From: Klebsiella ornithinolytica NBRC 105727 = ATCC 31898 | Lineage (GTDB): Bacteria > Pseudomonadota > Gammaproteobacteria > Enterobacterales > Enterobacteriaceae | DNA: 64,000 bases | Reading direction: 5' to 3' | NCBI RefSeq assembly: GCF_001598295.1 | Contig: NZ_BCYR01000002.1 | Location: 248,001-312,000 of the forward strand | In this document: piece after piece, positions 63,750-64,000 of the stretch | How the letters are laid out: the number at the start of each line of letters is the position of its first letter | Numbering within the stretch: position 1 is the stretch's first letter | The notes under the pieces: generated by a model | The model's input: only the letters and a program-made list of their open reading frames with translations | Told to the model about the DNA's origin: nothing | The model's database searches: none | Translations under genes and position numbers: made by a program

Positions 63750-64000
63750 ATGTCTGGAACTGCAAGCGATACGCCGGTTAGCACTCCCCAATCAATGCGC
63801 AAATTGATTATCGGCTCTTTTCTGGGTAACTCCCTGGAATGGTATGACTTTTTTCTTTACGGTACGGCGGCGGCGCTGGTCTTCGGCCCCCTGTTCTTTC
63901 CGGCAACCGATGATCCGCTGCTCGGGGCCTTTCTGGCCTTTTCCGGTTTTGCCATCGGCTTTATCGCCAGGCCGCTGGGCGGCATTGCCTTTGGTCATCT
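63750..64000 (+). CDS. MHS-family MFS transporter (5' part; cut by window end)
   Basis: The first 83 codons of a major facilitator protein of the metabolite:H+ symporter (ProP/ShiA/KgtP) type: LIIGSFLGNSLEWYDFFLYGTAAALVFGPLFFP is the typical first helix, followed by GFAIGFIARPLGGIAFGH. ATG 63750 has a TGGAG ribosome site. Its place 115 bp after iacG suggests IAA or indole-acid uptake; that is inference. Confidence 0.85.
   Translation, partial: MSGTASDTPVSTPQSMRKLIIGSFLGNSLEWYDFFLYGTAAALVFGPLFFPATDDPLLGAFLAFSGFAIGFIARPLGGIAFGH

Overview
The window is a stretch of enterobacterial chromosome, most likely from Klebsiella (K. oxytoca complex favoured, Raoultella possible). The evidence is: (i) the E. 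coli-like backbone order ppdB-ppdA-thyA-lgt-ptsP-rppH / mutH-ygdQ-ygdR-tas / lplT-aas / omrA-omrB / galR ... lysA-lysR-ygeA ... araE-kduD ... yqeF-yqeG; (ii) a complete type 3 fimbria locus mrkABCDF with its regulators mrkHIJ, a Klebsiella hallmark; (iii) a full oligogalacturonide-uptake and degradation set, a trait linked to pectin-using Klebsiella. No rRNA, tRNA, transposase, phage gene or CRISPR array was seen.

Layout. 1-19.4 kb is mostly conserved backbone: type IV prepilin-like genes, thymidylate synthase, lipoprotein and nitrogen-PTS genes, RNA pyrophosphohydrolase, the DnaA-box-rich DARS2 locus between rppH and mutH, lysophospholipid recycling (lplT-aas), the twin small RNAs OmrA and OmrB, galR, and lysine biosynthesis (lysA/lysR). 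A GNAT acetyltransferase and an AscG-like LacI regulator sit between galR and lysA.

19.5-36.7 kb is a carbohydrate region. kdgF, togMNAB and one oligogalacturonate lyase (ogl) are followed by a sucrose (csc-type) locus of LamB-type porin, GH32 invertase, CscB permease and CscR. Then come araE, kduD, a second ogl and the porin kdgM. KdgR-like operators lie before kdgF, togM, kduD, ogl-2 and kdgM, so the pectin genes should act as one regulon: KdgM (outer membrane) -> TogMNAB (inner membrane) -> Ogl -> KdgF -> [KduI, not in this window] -> KduD -> KDG. kduI, which follows kduD in E. coli, is absent here.

36.9-42 kb holds a thiolase (yqeF), a LysR regulator divergent from a PACE efflux protein, the transporter yqeG and a PdxI/YdbC-like aldo-keto reductase. 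42.4-50.2 kb is mrkHIJ facing mrkABCDF. 50.6-55.2 kb holds small accessory genes: an uncharacterised ABM-ACT-ArsR operon, a YhcN/BhsA-family periplasmic protein, an EamA exporter with a divergent MarR regulator, and a NicO-family nickel/cobalt transporter.

55.3 kb to the end is an indole-3-acetic acid (IAA) degradation cluster in the order iacR, iacH-A-B-I-C-D-E-F-G, followed by an MHS/MFS transporter cut by the window end. Its iacB frame appears broken by a one-base shift in a run of six C. Many smaller open frames opposite real genes were judged shadows and left out.
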